Shown here in pieces: positions 16,330-26,083 of a DNA stretch of 42,724 nucleotides; positions within the stretch are counted from its first letter, which is position 1, and every line of letters starts with the position of its first letter. The position numbers were made by a program, and so were the translations under genes. Below the pieces are notes generated by a model, which was given only the letters and a program-made list of their open reading frames with translations, had not been told where the DNA came from and searched no databases. This stretch comes from Ignavibacteria bacterium (GTDB taxonomy: Bacteria; Bacteroidota; Ignavibacteria; Ignavibacteriales; Ignavibacteriaceae): positions 1 to 42,724 of the forward strand of contig JAJTBZ010000084.1 in assembly GCA_021286645.1 (NCBI GenBank), written 5' to 3'.

Positions 16330-17742
16330 ATGGATGCACACATCACGTTTTATTTAAATAGTGATCTCATTGATGTCACTATTAATCCATCGATTACCGT
16401 CCTGGATTTCCTCCGGGGAGAAAAACATTTAACGGGAACAAAAGAAGGCTGCCGCGAGGGTGACTGTGGCGCGTGCACTGTTCTTTTGGGTTCGTTAACT
16501 CCGGCCGGAAGTATAAATTACAAATCAGTCAACTCCTGCCTGTTACCAATTGCAGAAGTATATGGGAAGCACGTAGTTTCTATCGAAGGGCTGAATGACA
16601 GAGAGTTAAATCTCATCCAACATAGCATGTTAACAGAAGGCGGGACACAATGCGGATTTTGCACGCCTGGTTTTATTATGTCTATGACAAACTACTTTAT
16701 TAACAATCCGGAACCTACTCTTGAAAAAGGGATCGCGGCTCTGGATGGTAATATCTGCAGGTGTACCGGGTACGCGGGTATAAAACGCGCTCTGGAAAAT
16801 GTTATTTCCCGGTGGAATTCGAGACCTATAAAAACTGGAAGCCATGTTTCTCAGCTTATTGCAAGCCGGTTGCTGCCCGGATATTTCGCTCATGCAGAGC
16901 AATTTATCAGTACTATTCCTACGCTTCAGCCTTCGGCACCTGCCCCCCGGTTTATTGCGGGCGGTACTGATTTATTCGTGCAACAATGGGAAGCACTCTT
17001 AACAACGGATGTTTCTTTTATCAACCACCAGAATAAAGAATCTATTCGTGAAACGGATATAGAATTTATATTACCAGGCAATACTACGGTAGAGGAATTT
17101 ATTTCACATCCCGGAATTAATTCCTACTTACCCGGTTTGGCAGACCAACTACAACTGTTTGGCTCAACTCCAATCCGGAACCGGGCTACTATCGCCGGAA
17201 ATATTGTCAATGCATCGCCAATTGCCGATATGGCCAATATACTCATGGCATTGGGTGCTACAATTGAATTGCAGAATGGTACATCACGGCGTACACTCCC
17301 CTTTGAGAAATTATACGCGGGCTACAAATCACTTCATAAAGATCCTGAAGAAATTATTTCATCCGTTATTATCGCTAAACACCAGGGGAATGCCCGGCTA
17401 AGCTATGAGAAAATATCGCGACGCATGCATCTGGACATTGCCAGCGTAAATAGCAGCCTGTTTATCCGCACAGAAGGAAATTCTATCGTTTCGGCTCGTC
17501 TTTCTGCCGGTGGTGTTGGACCTATTCCTATGTTCCTCGAAAAGACAAGCGAGTTCCTTAACGGTAAAGAAATATCAGCTTCTGTTATGCATAGCGCGAT
17601 TGAGTTGGTAAAAACGGAAATTGCCCCAATAACAGATGCACGTGGAAGCAAAGAATACAAACAACTTTTATTGTGTCAGTTAGTTAAAGCTCATTTTATC
17701 AAATTGTTCCCCGAGCTTATTCCGGTTGAGGAGGTTGTATGA
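16330..17742 (+). CDS. xdhA: Xanthine dehydrogenase, iron-sulfur/FAD subunit
   Basis: 470 aa. Residues 1-80 are a plant-type [2Fe-2S] domain with Cys41, Cys46, Cys49 and Cys70 (GCREGDCGACTVLL, NSCLLP). A second [2Fe-2S] helical domain follows (QCGFCTPGFIMSM; GNICRCTGYAGI). The FAD domain starts near residue 190 (RFIAGGTDLFVQQWE, FGSTPIRNRATIAGN). It passes electrons from the molybdenum subunit to NAD. This is the two-subunit bacterial arrangement in which the Fe-S and FAD parts are fused. ATG at 16330 is preferred over TTG at 16324. Its stop overlaps the start of the next gene by four bases (ATGA). Confidence 0.93.
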   Translation: MDAHITFYLNSDLIDVTINPSITVLDFLRGEKHLTGTKEGCREGDCGACTVLLGSLTPAGSINYKSVNSCLLPIAEVYGKHVVSIEGLNDRELNLIQHSMLTEGGTQCGFCTPGFIMSMTNYFINNPEPTLEKGIAALDGNICRCTGYAGIKRALENVISRWNSRPIKTGSHVSQLIASRLLPGYFAHAEQFISTIPTLQPSAPAPRFIAGGTDLFVQQWEALLTTDVSFINHQNKESIRETDIEFILPGNTTVEEFISHPGINSYLPGLADQLQLFGSTPIRNRATIAGNIVNASPIADMANILMALGATIELQNGTSRRTLPFEKLYAGYKSLHKDPEEIISSVIIAKHQGNARLSYEKISRRMHLDIASVNSSLFIRTEGNSIVSARLSAGGVGPIPMFLEKTSEFLNGKEISASVMHSAIELVKTEIAPITDARGSKEYKQLLLCQLVKAHFIKLFPELIPVEEVV

Positions 17743-19994
17743 AAGGATATGATTCAATTCAGCATGTACGTGGTGAATCAGTTTTTATTGATGACATTAA
17801 AGCCCCCCAGGGTACATTGCATGCTTACGTAGTATATTCAAAAATCGCTCATGGCGTTTTGGAGAGAATCGATACATCTGAAGCTTTAGCCTCTCCCGGG
17901 GTTCATTCTGTTCTTACCAGTTCTGACGTAACCGGAGAAAATCAGATCGGCAGTGTTATAGCCGATGAAGAGTTACTGGCCGCGCATCATGTTCATTTTA
18001 TTGGCCAGCCTGTTGCTCTCGTTTTGGCTGATTCCAAAATAAATGCCCTGCGGGCAGCAAAAAAAGTCCGAATGGATATTACGCCATTGCAGCCAATATT
18101 CGACCCGCGTGAAGCCTATGAAAAAGGTTCACTTATTATGCCCGAGAAGATATTCACTCTTGGCGATACTGAATCGGCCTTCAAGGAATGCGATATTATT
18201 ATTGAAGGGAAAGCTGAATCTGGCGGCCAGGAGCATTTATACCTCGAAACACAAAGTGCGCTGGCTATACCTTCAGAAGGTAATGGAATAAAAATCTTTT
18301 CATCTACACAAAGCCCTACGGCCGTACAAAAAATTACCGCGCGGGTGCTCGGCCTGCCAATGAATATGGTTGAAGTAGATGTTACGCGCCTTGGCGGTGG
18401 TTTCGGCGGCAAAGAAGATCAGGCAACTGCCTGGGCTGCCCTTGCAGGTTTGGGAGCTTTTGTTACCAAGAGACCCGTTAAATTAGTATTGCCACGCCAG
18501 GAGGATATGCGAATTACGGGTAAGAGACATCCATATTCTTCCGACTATAAAATTGGTTTAAAGAAAGACGGAACCATTCTCGCGTACGAAGCTGTATTTT
18601 ATCAAAACGCGGGTGCCTCAGCTGACCTCTCGCCTGCTATTCTGGAGCGCACTCTGTTCCATTGTACGAATAGTTATTACATACCACATGTAAAGGCGAA
18701 AGCTGTTAGCTGTAAAACAAATTTACCTCCCAATACTGCTTTCCGGGGTTTCGGAGGGCCGCAGGGTATGTTTGTTATTGAGGCAGCTATCAGAAAAGCC
18801 GCAAAAAAACTCAATATGGACCCTGTTGATATTCAACATAAAAACCTTCTTGTAGAAGGGAATGAATTCCCCTATGGTCAGATAACAGAATACTTCTACT
18901 TAAAACGCTCATTTGAACATGCCTTGGAAAAATTCTCATTCAGAGAATCCCAGAAGAGAATTGCTGAGTTTAATGCTTCAAGCAAGCTCGTAAAAAAAGG
19001 TATTGCAGTAATGCCTATTTGTTTTGGAATTTCTTTCACTACCACGTTCCTTAATCAGGCAAGCGCGCTTATCCATATTTATACCGATGGCAGCATTTCG
19101 GTAAGTACCGCTGCTATTGAAATGGGACAAGGAGTAAATTCAAAAGTCCGTAATGTAGTTGCCCATACAATCGGTTGCAATCACAACCGAATTAAAGTTG
19201 ATACTACAAATACAAGCAGAGTAGCGAATACTTCACCGACGGCCGCAAGTAAAGGCGCGGATTTAAATGGTTTTGCAGCACTTCACGCGGCGGAAGCATT
19301 ATTCGATCGGTTACAAAAAGTTGCTGCCGCCGAACTGGGCGTTACTGAAGAAAAATCTATCTCTATTAAAAACGAAATTGTATATTCCGGCGAACAACAA
19401 ACACAACTTACCTGGGAACAACTTATCTGGAAAGCATATACTTCCCGGGTCTCATTATCCTCACAGGCATATCATGCAACTCCGGATATTCACTTTAATA
19501 AAGAAACATCGAAGGGCCGGCCATTTGCATATCATGTAACCGGTACTGCAATCAGCGAGGTAACAGTTGACTGCCTACGCGGCATTTACGAAGTGGATTC
19601 AGTAAAAATTGTTCATGATATCGGCAAATCGCTCGATCCAATGATTGACCGCGGACAGGTTGAAGGCGCTTTAGCACAAGGAATCGGCTGGATGACAAGC
19701 GAAGAAGTTATATATAATCAGGAAGGCCGTTTAATCACCGATGCTTTATCCACGTATAAGGTACCGGATATTTATGCTGCGCCAAAAGAAATAATCGTAG
19801 AATTCCTTGAGGATGTGCCCAATCCCTACGGCCCTCTTAAAGCTAAGGCCGTTGGTGAGCCGCCGCTCATGTATGGAATTGGAACATTCCACGCGATTCT
19901 CAATGCAATGAGCGCGTATAAAGATGATGATTTTGAGATTGTTTCACCGATTACCCATGAACGGGTACTCATGTACCTACACGATTCAAAATAA
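17739..19994 (+). CDS. xdhB: Xanthine dehydrogenase, molybdopterin-binding subunit
   Basis: 751 aa. The catalytic molybdenum subunit hydroxylates hypoxanthine and xanthine. The purine-hydroxylase active site is complete by comparison with the bovine enzyme: Glu255 (QEDMRITGKRHP, bovine Glu802), Arg304 (LERTLFH, bovine Arg880) and the base Glu707 (AVGEPPL, bovine Glu1261). Cofactor-binding motifs GGGFGGKEDQ and AFRGFGGPQGM are present. It is translationally coupled to xdhA. No xdhC chaperone or further purine catabolic gene is in the window; the molybdate importer is about 10 kb away. A terminator follows. Assignment as a true xanthine dehydrogenase rather than another hydroxylase is well supported. 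Confidence 0.94.
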   Translation: MKGYDSIQHVRGESVFIDDIKAPQGTLHAYVVYSKIAHGVLERIDTSEALASPGVHSVLTSSDVTGENQIGSVIADEELLAAHHVHFIGQPVALVLADSKINALRAAKKVRMDITPLQPIFDPREAYEKGSLIMPEKIFTLGDTESAFKECDIIIEGKAESGGQEHLYLETQSALAIPSEGNGIKIFSSTQSPTAVQKITARVLGLPMNMVEVDVTRLGGGFGGKEDQATAWAALAGLGAFVTKRPVKLVLPRQEDMRITGKRHPYSSDYKIGLKKDGTILAYEAVFYQNAGASADLSPAILERTLFHCTNSYYIPHVKAKAVSCKTNLPPNTAFRGFGGPQGMFVIEAAIRKAAKKLNMDPVDIQHKNLLVEGNEFPYGQITEYFYLKRSFEHALEKFSFRESQKRIAEFNASSKLVKKGIAVMPICFGISFTTTFLNQASALIHIYTDGSISVSTAAIEMGQGVNSKVRNVVAHTIGCNHNRIKVDTTNTSRVANTSPTAASKGADLNGFAALHAAEALFDRLQKVAAAELGVTEEKSISIKNEIVYSGEQQTQLTWEQLIWKAYTSRVSLSSQAYHATPDIHFNKETSKGRPFAYHVTGTAISEVTVDCLRGIYEVDSVKIVHDIGKSLDPMIDRGQVEGALAQGIGWMTSEEVIYNQEGRLITDALSTYKVPDIYAAPKEIIVEFLEDVPNPYGPLKAKAVGEPPLMYGIGTFHAILNAMSAYKDDDFEIVSPITHERVLMYLHDSK

Positions 19995-20006
19995 TGAAAA
20001 AAATAC

Positions 20007-20038
20007 GAGGCTGTCTCAAAAGGGCAGCCTCTTTCGTT
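20007..20038 (+). terminator. Terminator after xdhB
   Basis: A ten-base stem starting GAGGCTG and ending CAGCCTC, with two G-T pairs and a five-base loop CAAAA, is followed by TTTCGTTTATT. It lies between the convergent xdhB and flavoprotein genes. Confidence 0.75.
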
Positions 20039-20075
20039 TATTCAAATTTGGTTTGTGTATTTCGTACATTAACAA

Positions 20076-21635
20076 TTATCGGGCAGATGCGCAAAAGGCA
20101 ACAGCCGCTGCGGCAGCCTGTTCTCCATCAATGGCGGCTGATACTATACCTCCCGCGTATCCGGCCCCTTCACCCGCGGGGAAGAGTCCTTCAACCTGTA
20201 CATGCATCTTACTTATTGAATCCCGTGTAATCCTTACCGGTGAGCTTGTTCTTGTTTCAGGCGCGGCAAGTATGGCCTCCTGACTTACGTACCCTTTATA
20301 CTTCTTGTCAAAATCTCTCAACCCGAATTTTAAGCCTTCAATAATCTTCGACGGAAGAACTTCTGTCATTGGCCGGCTGATAACACCAGGGATGTAGGAT
20401 GAATCGGGTAAATCAGTAGAAATTTTCCCGCTCAGGAAATCAGTTACACGTTGAGCCGGAGCAGATTGCGATTCACCTGCTACCCGAAAAGCTTCCCGTT
20501 CTATAGCAGCCTGATACGCGACACCCCGAAGATCGCCAAATGAGCGATATGGTTCAAAGTCTGTTTCATTTACCGTTACAACCAATCCGGAGTTCGCGAA
20601 GGGTGAATTCCTTTTTGATACAGACATTCCATTTAATACCAGTTCACCGGGTGCCGTTGCAGACGGCACCAGTATACCACCGGGACACATACAAAACGAG
20701 AAAACACCATCTTTCAGGTACTGGCATGTTAATGAATAAGCTGCTGCCGGCAATTGGGGAATGTACTTCGAGTGACGATACATAATTTCGTTAATAAGAG
20801 GCTGTGGATGTTCTATCCGCACACCAATTGCAAAATCCTTTGCTTCGAGATAAATTCCTTTGGCCTGCAGTAATTGGAAAATATCCCGGGCGGAGTGCCC
20901 GGTTGCCAGTATAACAGCTTTCGCAGGGTATTCCCGCGTATTATTTACAATCAGTCCACGAAGCTTATTATCCCGAACGACAATATCGGTAACCTTTGAT
21001 TCAAAATGCACTTCGCCGCCATGCGCGATAATGGTCTCGCGTATTGACTGTACAATTTTTGGCAGCCTGTTTGACCCGATATGGGGATGAGCATCAATTA
21101 ATATATCACGATCCGCGCCATGATTACATAATATTTGCAGTATTTTTTTTACATTTCCCCGTTTGGTTGCGCGGGTATAAAGTTTCCCATCGCTATAGGT
21201 ACCCGCGCCGCCCTCACCAAAGCAATAGTTAGAATCGGGATCTACGACATGCTCCTGCTGTATCGCCCGTAAATCCCTGCGGCGTTGCTGTACAGACTTA
21301 CCACGCTCAAATACAATGGGTTTTAAGCCGGCTTCCAATAAATATAACGCAGCAAGCATGCCCGCGGGACCAAAGCCAATAATATGAACCGGTTCTGCTT
21401 TCTCTACGTGTTGATAGGTAATTTCGGGCATTACCGGAATGACTTCGTCATTAAGAAAAATTTCATACTGGTATCGATATAACGGATCGCGTGAACGGGC
21501 ATCCAGCGAACGGCGCATTAACCGCACCAACGCAATATCCTGAATCTGTAGTTTTAATTTTTTCGCTGCCTCTGCCTTTACCTGCTCGTAATCAGATACT
21601 ATTCCCGGCAAAACTGCAATTTCTATTGTGGTCAT
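20076..21635 (-). CDS. FAD-dependent dehydrogenase, COG2509 family
   Basis: 519 aa. A short N-terminal domain (residues 1-80, containing VRLMRRSLDARSR) precedes the FAD-binding Rossmann fold: VHIIGFGPAGMLAALYLLEA near residue 90, the family-specific FGEGGAGTYSDGKLYTR near 158, a second nucleotide-site ATGHSARD, and the C-terminal flavin motif FPAGEGAGYAGGIVSAAIDG. This is the widespread but poorly characterised group of uncharacterised FAD-dependent dehydrogenases. It is probably cytoplasmic and monocistronic. Its closeness to the xanthine dehydrogenase is only convergent, so no shared operon is implied. The reaction is unknown. Confidence 0.9.
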   Translation of the reverse strand: MTTIEIAVLPGIVSDYEQVKAEAAKKLKLQIQDIALVRLMRRSLDARSRDPLYRYQYEIFLNDEVIPVMPEITYQHVEKAEPVHIIGFGPAGMLAALYLLEAGLKPIVFERGKSVQQRRRDLRAIQQEHVVDPDSNYCFGEGGAGTYSDGKLYTRATKRGNVKKILQILCNHGADRDILIDAHPHIGSNRLPKIVQSIRETIIAHGGEVHFESKVTDIVVRDNKLRGLIVNNTREYPAKAVILATGHSARDIFQLLQAKGIYLEAKDFAIGVRIEHPQPLINEIMYRHSKYIPQLPAAAYSLTCQYLKDGVFSFCMCPGGILVPSATAPGELVLNGMSVSKRNSPFANSGLVVTVNETDFEPYRSFGDLRGVAYQAAIEREAFRVAGESQSAPAQRVTDFLSGKISTDLPDSSYIPGVISRPMTEVLPSKIIEGLKFGLRDFDKKYKGYVSQEAILAAPETRTSSPVRITRDSISKMHVQVEGLFPAGEGAGYAGGIVSAAIDGEQAAAAAVAFCASAR

Positions 21636-21872
21636 GAAATCGATACCTAAATATTAATAAACTGTGCCCAATCTACTAAAATCGGGCTTTACAAATAAGC
21701 AGATAATATTTTTATGCCCAAAATGGAAATAAAATATTACTTGCGTCAAGAAATTGTTTATTACTATATTATTGCCCGGCTTTCCTACCTTTTCATGGCC
21801 GGGTTCCTCAGTTTATTTAGTGAATAGCAGATAACACTTGTTCTATAATAATAGTTAATATTTGAGGCACAT

Positions 21873-24800
21873 ATGAAAAAAACATTACTCTACCTTCTGG
21901 TTTTGTGCTTAACATCGTATGCCGGAGTGGTAAAAGTTACCTTCCAGGTAAATATGAAAACACAAATGCTGAAAGGTTACTTCAACAAAAACACCGATAG
22001 CGTTTGCGTGCGCGGCGATTTCCAAAAATTGGCCGGTGATATAAATGATTGGCAGGGTTATAAGTTCAAACTAACCGACCCGAACAATGATTCCATCTAT
22101 ACAGTAGATGCATCTATTCCCGTGACCTCCGTCGACTCACTGTTCTCGTTCAAATTTGTGAAAAACGATAACGGATGGGAAACAAATCCAAACAGAACTT
22201 TCAGGCTTAAATCGGGTATATCCCAGGTTTTGTACCCGTACTATTTCAATAACGACTCCATCTTTGTTCCTTCTGTTACGGTAACCTTTCAGGTAAATAT
22301 GAAAACACAAATTCTGAAAGGATTGTTTAATAAAGCTACCGATAGCGTGTGCGTAAGAGGTAATTTCCAGACCCGCGCCGGAGACGGAGGCGATTGGCAG
22401 GGTTATAAATTCAAGATGACCGATCCTAATAATGACTCAATTTATACCGTTGATGCGACTGTACCGGGCCTGTATGTCGATACTATCTTTGCATATAAAT
22501 TTGTTAAAAACGATAATGGTTGGGAACCCGATCCTAACAGAACTTTTAAATTAGCAGCAGTTGCAAATCAGGTATTATATCCTTCATTCTTCGCGAACGA
22601 TTCGATTTACCACCCGGCAACAACAAATACATTTGTATTTACCGCCGATTTATCACAATTACAGAATTCCGGCTTTAATCCGCAACAGGACTCTATTCTG
22701 GTTATGGGGCTGGATTGGGATAATCTTGGCACCTACATTTCCGGTAATAGAAGAATGACTGAAACAGTAACCGGCAGCGCGATCTGGAAAACATCTCTAA
22801 CAATTAAAGGGGCGCCGGGCGATTCCACCCGTTGGAAATTTAAACTATATCCCGATGCTCACTTCGTTAATTCCGGATGGGAACTTGGCCAGGACCACTG
22901 GGTAAAATATGCGGCAGATGGCAGCACCGTTACACTCCCTACAATGCAACCCTACGCGTTCGGGTATACTCCGAAAAATGATACAATAACTTTTTCGGTT
23001 AAGCTCGATACCATTCATAGCAGGTACAATAATCAACTAATTACTCCTAATATGGTTGATTTTATCGGAATAAAAGGAGGCGCTTCTCAATTAGGGTTAT
23101 GGGGTGGTAACTGGACTATCTCGGATACCGCTAATGGCTCCATGATAAAATTAAATGATAATGGCGTTGATGGAGATTTAGTCGCCGGAGATCACATCTG
23201 GTCAAAACGTATAATTTTCCCGACCGGATCAGCGGGCGGCCCGGTAGAATATAAATATGCCCTTCATTATCCAGGTGCAGATACCGCCAACGGCGGATTT
23301 AATCCGCTCGATAACGAATTCGGCTATGGTATCAATCACATCGTTATGCTCGGCACCAATCGGAATGAAAATATTCTTGACAAATTTGCCGTTCAGGATA
23401 GAAAATTAAATATTGCAAAACCAAACGGCGGTGAAAATCTACTTGCCGGCAGCCAATCGAGAATTTTCTGGACGAGCTCTTCAGCTTCCACAGTGAAAAT
23501 TGAGTTCTCTTCTGATAATGGTACAACATGGACGGTTGTTTCTGCAAGCGTACCGGCATATAAAACAAATATACCCTGGGTAGTTCCCGGCGTAAACAGC
23601 ACAAACTGCCGTGTTAAAGTTACTAACCTGGGCGCACCTGGTGAATCGGACATGAGCGATTACTCTTTCAGTATTTCCAGTCCGACTTTTACCTGGTCAG
23701 CACCGGTAGTAATTAAAGATAATGGGAACATATCGGGCACCTTAACATTTGGGCAAGCTCCCAACGCAACAAATGGCATAGATGCTTCACTTGGCGAGGT
23801 TTCACTTCCTCCTGTTCCGCCTGCAGGGAACTTTGATGTTCGCTTTGAACTCCCGGTAAGCCCGGCCGATTATTCAATGAAGGACTACCGCGCAGATTCA
23901 CTGAAATCTATTACCTGGAAAATGAAATTGCAACCTGGTAACAGCGGGTACCCGTTTGTTCTAACCTGGAACCCCGCGAACCTGCCCCAAGGTTCGGTTC
24001 GTCTCGTTGATGGAGTCACTGGAGCCCTGGTAAATATCGACATGAAAGCACAAAGCTCATATACTCTGTCAAATACAGGAATTTCAACTCTTCAAATAGT
24101 ACTGAGCCGATGCCAAAATATCAGTTATGCATCCGGTTGGAATATCATCTCTATACCAGTCACTGCTGCAGACATGAGCCCGACAGCATTATTTGGGGCT
24201 ACGCTCAGCTCGGCTGTCTATGGCTTTAATAATGGCTACCAAACTGAAACTAACCTCACTACCGGAAAAGGTTATTGGGCACGTTTCAATGGCGACCAGC
24301 AATTTTCTATATGCGGAACTGTCGCTTCAGGCAATATACCTTTAATCCAGGGCTGGAACATTATTGGTCCGTACAATACAGAAGTTCCTGTCAGCTCTAT
24401 TACTACCAACCCGGCAAATATAATTAACAGCCAGTTCTTTAGTTATAATCTGGGCTATGTACAAGCTACTACATTACAGCCAGGAAAAGGCTACTGGGTT
24501 CGTACTACCCAAGCCGGCACAATTGTTACCGGAACACTTGCCGCTTCAAAGAGTATTACGGCTTCAACGCCTGACTATACTTCTTTAGGTAAAATTGCTG
24601 TTAGTGATGCAAGTGGAAATAACGCTGCGGTATATATTGCTAAATCGGGCAATTCACTGAATAGCAACTTATTCGATTTACCACCCGTGCCGCCACAGGG
24701 AATATTCGATGCCCGTTTTGCCGGGAATTCGCAATTACTTTCCGGCAGTCAGGGTGAAGACCTGATCATCTCTGCGGCACAATATCCGGTAACTATTAAT

Positions 24801-25202
24801 GTTACTGGAGTGACAGTCAGGATTACCGACCGGGCGACCAATGGTAAAGCGTTAAATGCTCTGGTAAAATCTGGTAGTTCTATACAATTAACAAGCGAAG
24901 GGATGATGATTGTACACGTAGCACCTGTTCAAATGCCTACCGCATTCGCGCTTTCACAGAATTATCCAAATCCATTTAATCCAACTACAACAATTGAATT
25001 CGCGGTACCGGAAAAATCCAAAATTTCTCTCCGGGTTTACAATCAATTAGGTCAGTTGGTTTCGGTATTAAAGGATGAGGAAATGGAAGCCGGTAATCAT
25101 CAGGTGGTTTGGAATGCGAAAAACTTCCCATCCGGAGTATATATCTACGAATTAAAAACTCCTAAAAATCAACTTGTTAAGAAGCTTCTCCTTCTTAAAT
25201 AA
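21873..25202 (+). CDS. Large multidomain secreted protein with T9SS sorting domain
   Basis: 1109 aa. A signal peptide covers about residues 1-17. Two consecutive 115-residue modules (22-136, 137-251) begin VTFQVNMKTQ and resemble starch-binding-like or SusE/F-type beta-sandwiches (WQGYKFKLTDPNNDSIYTVD). A third, related module (about 252-370) has TRWKFKLYPDAHFVNSGWE. A fourth beta domain (about 375-500) follows, then an immunoglobulin-like domain (LNIAKPNGGENLLAGSQ), a section with two copies of a GWNII ... GKGYWxR pattern (about 755-900), and the T9SS type A domain (LSQNYPNPFNPTTTIEF to KKLLLLK). It is probably displayed on the surface and may bind glycan, but no catalytic motif is seen. GAGG lies five bases before the ATG. 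A strong terminator follows. Confidence 0.88.
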   Translation: MKKTLLYLLVLCLTSYAGVVKVTFQVNMKTQMLKGYFNKNTDSVCVRGDFQKLAGDINDWQGYKFKLTDPNNDSIYTVDASIPVTSVDSLFSFKFVKNDNGWETNPNRTFRLKSGISQVLYPYYFNNDSIFVPSVTVTFQVNMKTQILKGLFNKATDSVCVRGNFQTRAGDGGDWQGYKFKMTDPNNDSIYTVDATVPGLYVDTIFAYKFVKNDNGWEPDPNRTFKLAAVANQVLYPSFFANDSIYHPATTNTFVFTADLSQLQNSGFNPQQDSILVMGLDWDNLGTYISGNRRMTETVTGSAIWKTSLTIKGAPGDSTRWKFKLYPDAHFVNSGWELGQDHWVKYAADGSTVTLPTMQPYAFGYTPKNDTITFSVKLDTIHSRYNNQLITPNMVDFIGIKGGASQLGLWGGNWTISDTANGSMIKLNDNGVDGDLVAGDHIWSKRIIFPTGSAGGPVEYKYALHYPGADTANGGFNPLDNEFGYGINHIVMLGTNRNENILDKFAVQDRKLNIAKPNGGENLLAGSQSRIFWTSSSASTVKIEFSSDNGTTWTVVSASVPAYKTNIPWVVPGVNSTNCRVKVTNLGAPGESDMSDYSFSISSPTFTWSAPVVIKDNGNISGTLTFGQAPNATNGIDASLGEVSLPPVPPAGNFDVRFELPVSPADYSMKDYRADSLKSITWKMKLQPGNSGYPFVLTWNPANLPQGSVRLVDGVTGALVNIDMKAQSSYTLSNTGISTLQIVLSRCQNISYASGWNIISIPVTAADMSPTALFGATLSSAVYGFNNGYQTETNLTTGKGYWARFNGDQQFSICGTVASGNIPLIQGWNIIGPYNTEVPVSSITTNPANIINSQFFSYNLGYVQATTLQPGKGYWVRTTQAGTIVTGTLAASKSITASTPDYTSLGKIAVSDASGNNAAVYIAKSGNSLNSNLFDLPPVPPQGIFDARFAGNSQLLSGSQGEDLIISAAQYPVTINVTGVTVRITDRATNGKALNALVKSGSSIQLTSEGMMIVHVAPVQMPTAFALSQNYPNPFNPTTTIEFAVPEKSKISLRVYNQLGQLVSVLKDEEMEAGNHQVVWNAKNFPSGVYIYELKTPKNQLVKKLLLLK
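21936..22625 (+). repeat. Tandem 345-base duplication coding two beta modules
   Basis: Copies at 21936-22280 and 22281-22625 have the same length and frame. The protein copies share VTFQVNMKTQ, DSVCVRG, DWQGYKFK, DPNNDSIYTVD, KFVKNDNGWE and DPNRTF-like blocks. The DNA copies are still clearly alike, so the duplication is fairly recent or under conversion. Confidence 0.85.
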
Positions 25203-25224
25203 GTGAATCAGTGCGCTTTCTTTT

Positions 25225-25260
25225 AAGCCCCGGCAGATACTTCTCCCGGGGCTTTTTTTT
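25225..25260 (+). terminator. Strong terminator after the large T9SS gene
   Basis: A nine-base stem AAGCCCCGG / CCGGGGCTT (25225-25233, 25246-25254) is followed by an unbroken T-run to 25260. On the minus strand it is followed by TTAAAAG, so it may also slow transcripts of the zf-TFIIB gene. Confidence 0.9.
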
Positions 25261-25278
25261 AAGATTCTCCACTATACT

Positions 25279-25641
25279 TCAATCGAACAAATCACTAAGG
25301 AAACCGCCAATTGTCTTTTTTCTGACAGCTTTCCCATTCCGGTCATAATAGATTTCTCCATCTTTCTCATGACGATGCCTCTCTCCATTGTATCTTTCAT
25401 GGATATGGTGATCATCATCATCCACAAATTGAGAATATTTTGCATTCCGGGGCTCCCCGTAATCACTTGCCTGATGCCCGCTGCCATATTCAAAACGATC
25501 TATTTCACAGGCCTTTTGAATTATTCGATCAAGCTCGCCTTTATCAAGCCATATCCCCATGCACTTTGGACACACGTCGATGAGGACATCGATTTTGGTA
25601 ACTTCATTCATTATAATTTCACATACCGGACATTTTTTCAT
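25279..25641 (-). CDS. zf-TFIIB domain zinc-ribbon protein
   Basis: 120 aa. The N-terminus is a zinc ribbon with Cys4, Cys7, Cys24 and Cys27 (KKCPVCEIIM; VCPKCMGIWLDKGELDRI), the exact pattern of the zf-TFIIB family, including the WLDKGEL helix. Residues 45-100 are charged and rich in His, Asp, Glu and Arg. The C-terminus GGFLSDLFD is a short hydrophobic-acidic end also common in this family. The biological role of these small proteins is not known. AGGA lies just before the ATG. Confidence 0.88.
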   Translation of the reverse strand: MKKCPVCEIIMNEVTKIDVLIDVCPKCMGIWLDKGELDRIIQKACEIDRFEYGSGHQASDYGEPRNAKYSQFVDDDDHHIHERYNGERHRHEKDGEIYYDRNGKAVRKKTIGGFLSDLFD

Positions 25642-25673
25642 AATGATTCCTGATTTTTTATAGATAATTCACC

Positions 25674-25699
25674 TCAGGAAATTACAAGTAGTTTCCTGA
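25674..25699 (-). terminator. Hairpin, possible terminator of the small ORF at 25728
   Basis: Twelve-base inverted repeat TCAGGAAATTAC / GTAGTTTCCTGA with one G-T pair and only two bases between the arms. No clear U-run follows directly on either strand, so termination is likely but not certain. Confidence 0.5.
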
Positions 25700-25727
25700 T
25701 TCTTTAATTACTGATGCAATCATTATG

Positions 25728-25985
25728 TTATACGTGGGGTGGGCGCCAAACACTCATAGCGATACCGGCGGAAAGGTCCGATACATTCTTTTGAACGTAC
25801 AGACAATAACAAACTATTACCACAATTACTGTAGTACCAGGCAGAAAATCTTCGTGGTCCTCCTGCTCCCAATTGGAAACCGAAGCTGATTGACCAGACT
25901 CATGCGATGAAAATTCCGCCATACTGAAATTTTCAAACAACAGCACGCAGCCAAACAAACAGGCAATAAAGAAAAGTGTTTTCAT
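25728..25985 (-). CDS. Possible small secreted or membrane protein
   Basis: 85 aa, doubtful. A hydrophobic N-terminus (residues 3-17) resembles a signal peptide, then comes a polar acidic stretch (SNWEQEDHEDFLPG), a second hydrophobic segment (TTVIVVIVCYCLYV) and a C-terminus SVWRPPHV. The frame lies in its own gap, with a hairpin downstream and no overlapping gene, which favours a real gene. The Shine-Dalgarno sequence is weak and no family is recognised. Confidence 0.4.
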   Translation of the reverse strand: MKTLFFIACLFGCVLLFENFSMAEFSSHESGQSASVSNWEQEDHEDFLPGTTVIVVIVCYCLYVQKNVSDLSAGIAMSVWRPPHV

Positions 25986-26031
25986 AGTCAGGATGAAAAT
26001 ATTAATTTATACAGGCACAAACAAGCGGTAT

Positions 26032-26061
26032 AAAAAAAATGGCGGGAGCACCCGCCATTTT
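26032..26061 (-). terminator. Terminator of the Cache chemoreceptor gene
   Basis: Perfect 11-base stem AAAATGGCGGG / CCCGCCATTTT with loop AGCA. Read on the minus strand it is followed by a run of T, 23 bases after the stop of the chemoreceptor gene. Confidence 0.92.
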
Positions 26062-26083
26062 GCAATCAAATGTATTCTCTCTC

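Noticed and set aside
19994-20283. Short plus-strand frames after xdhB
   Set aside because: They run through the xdhB terminator and into the flavoprotein gene on the other strand.
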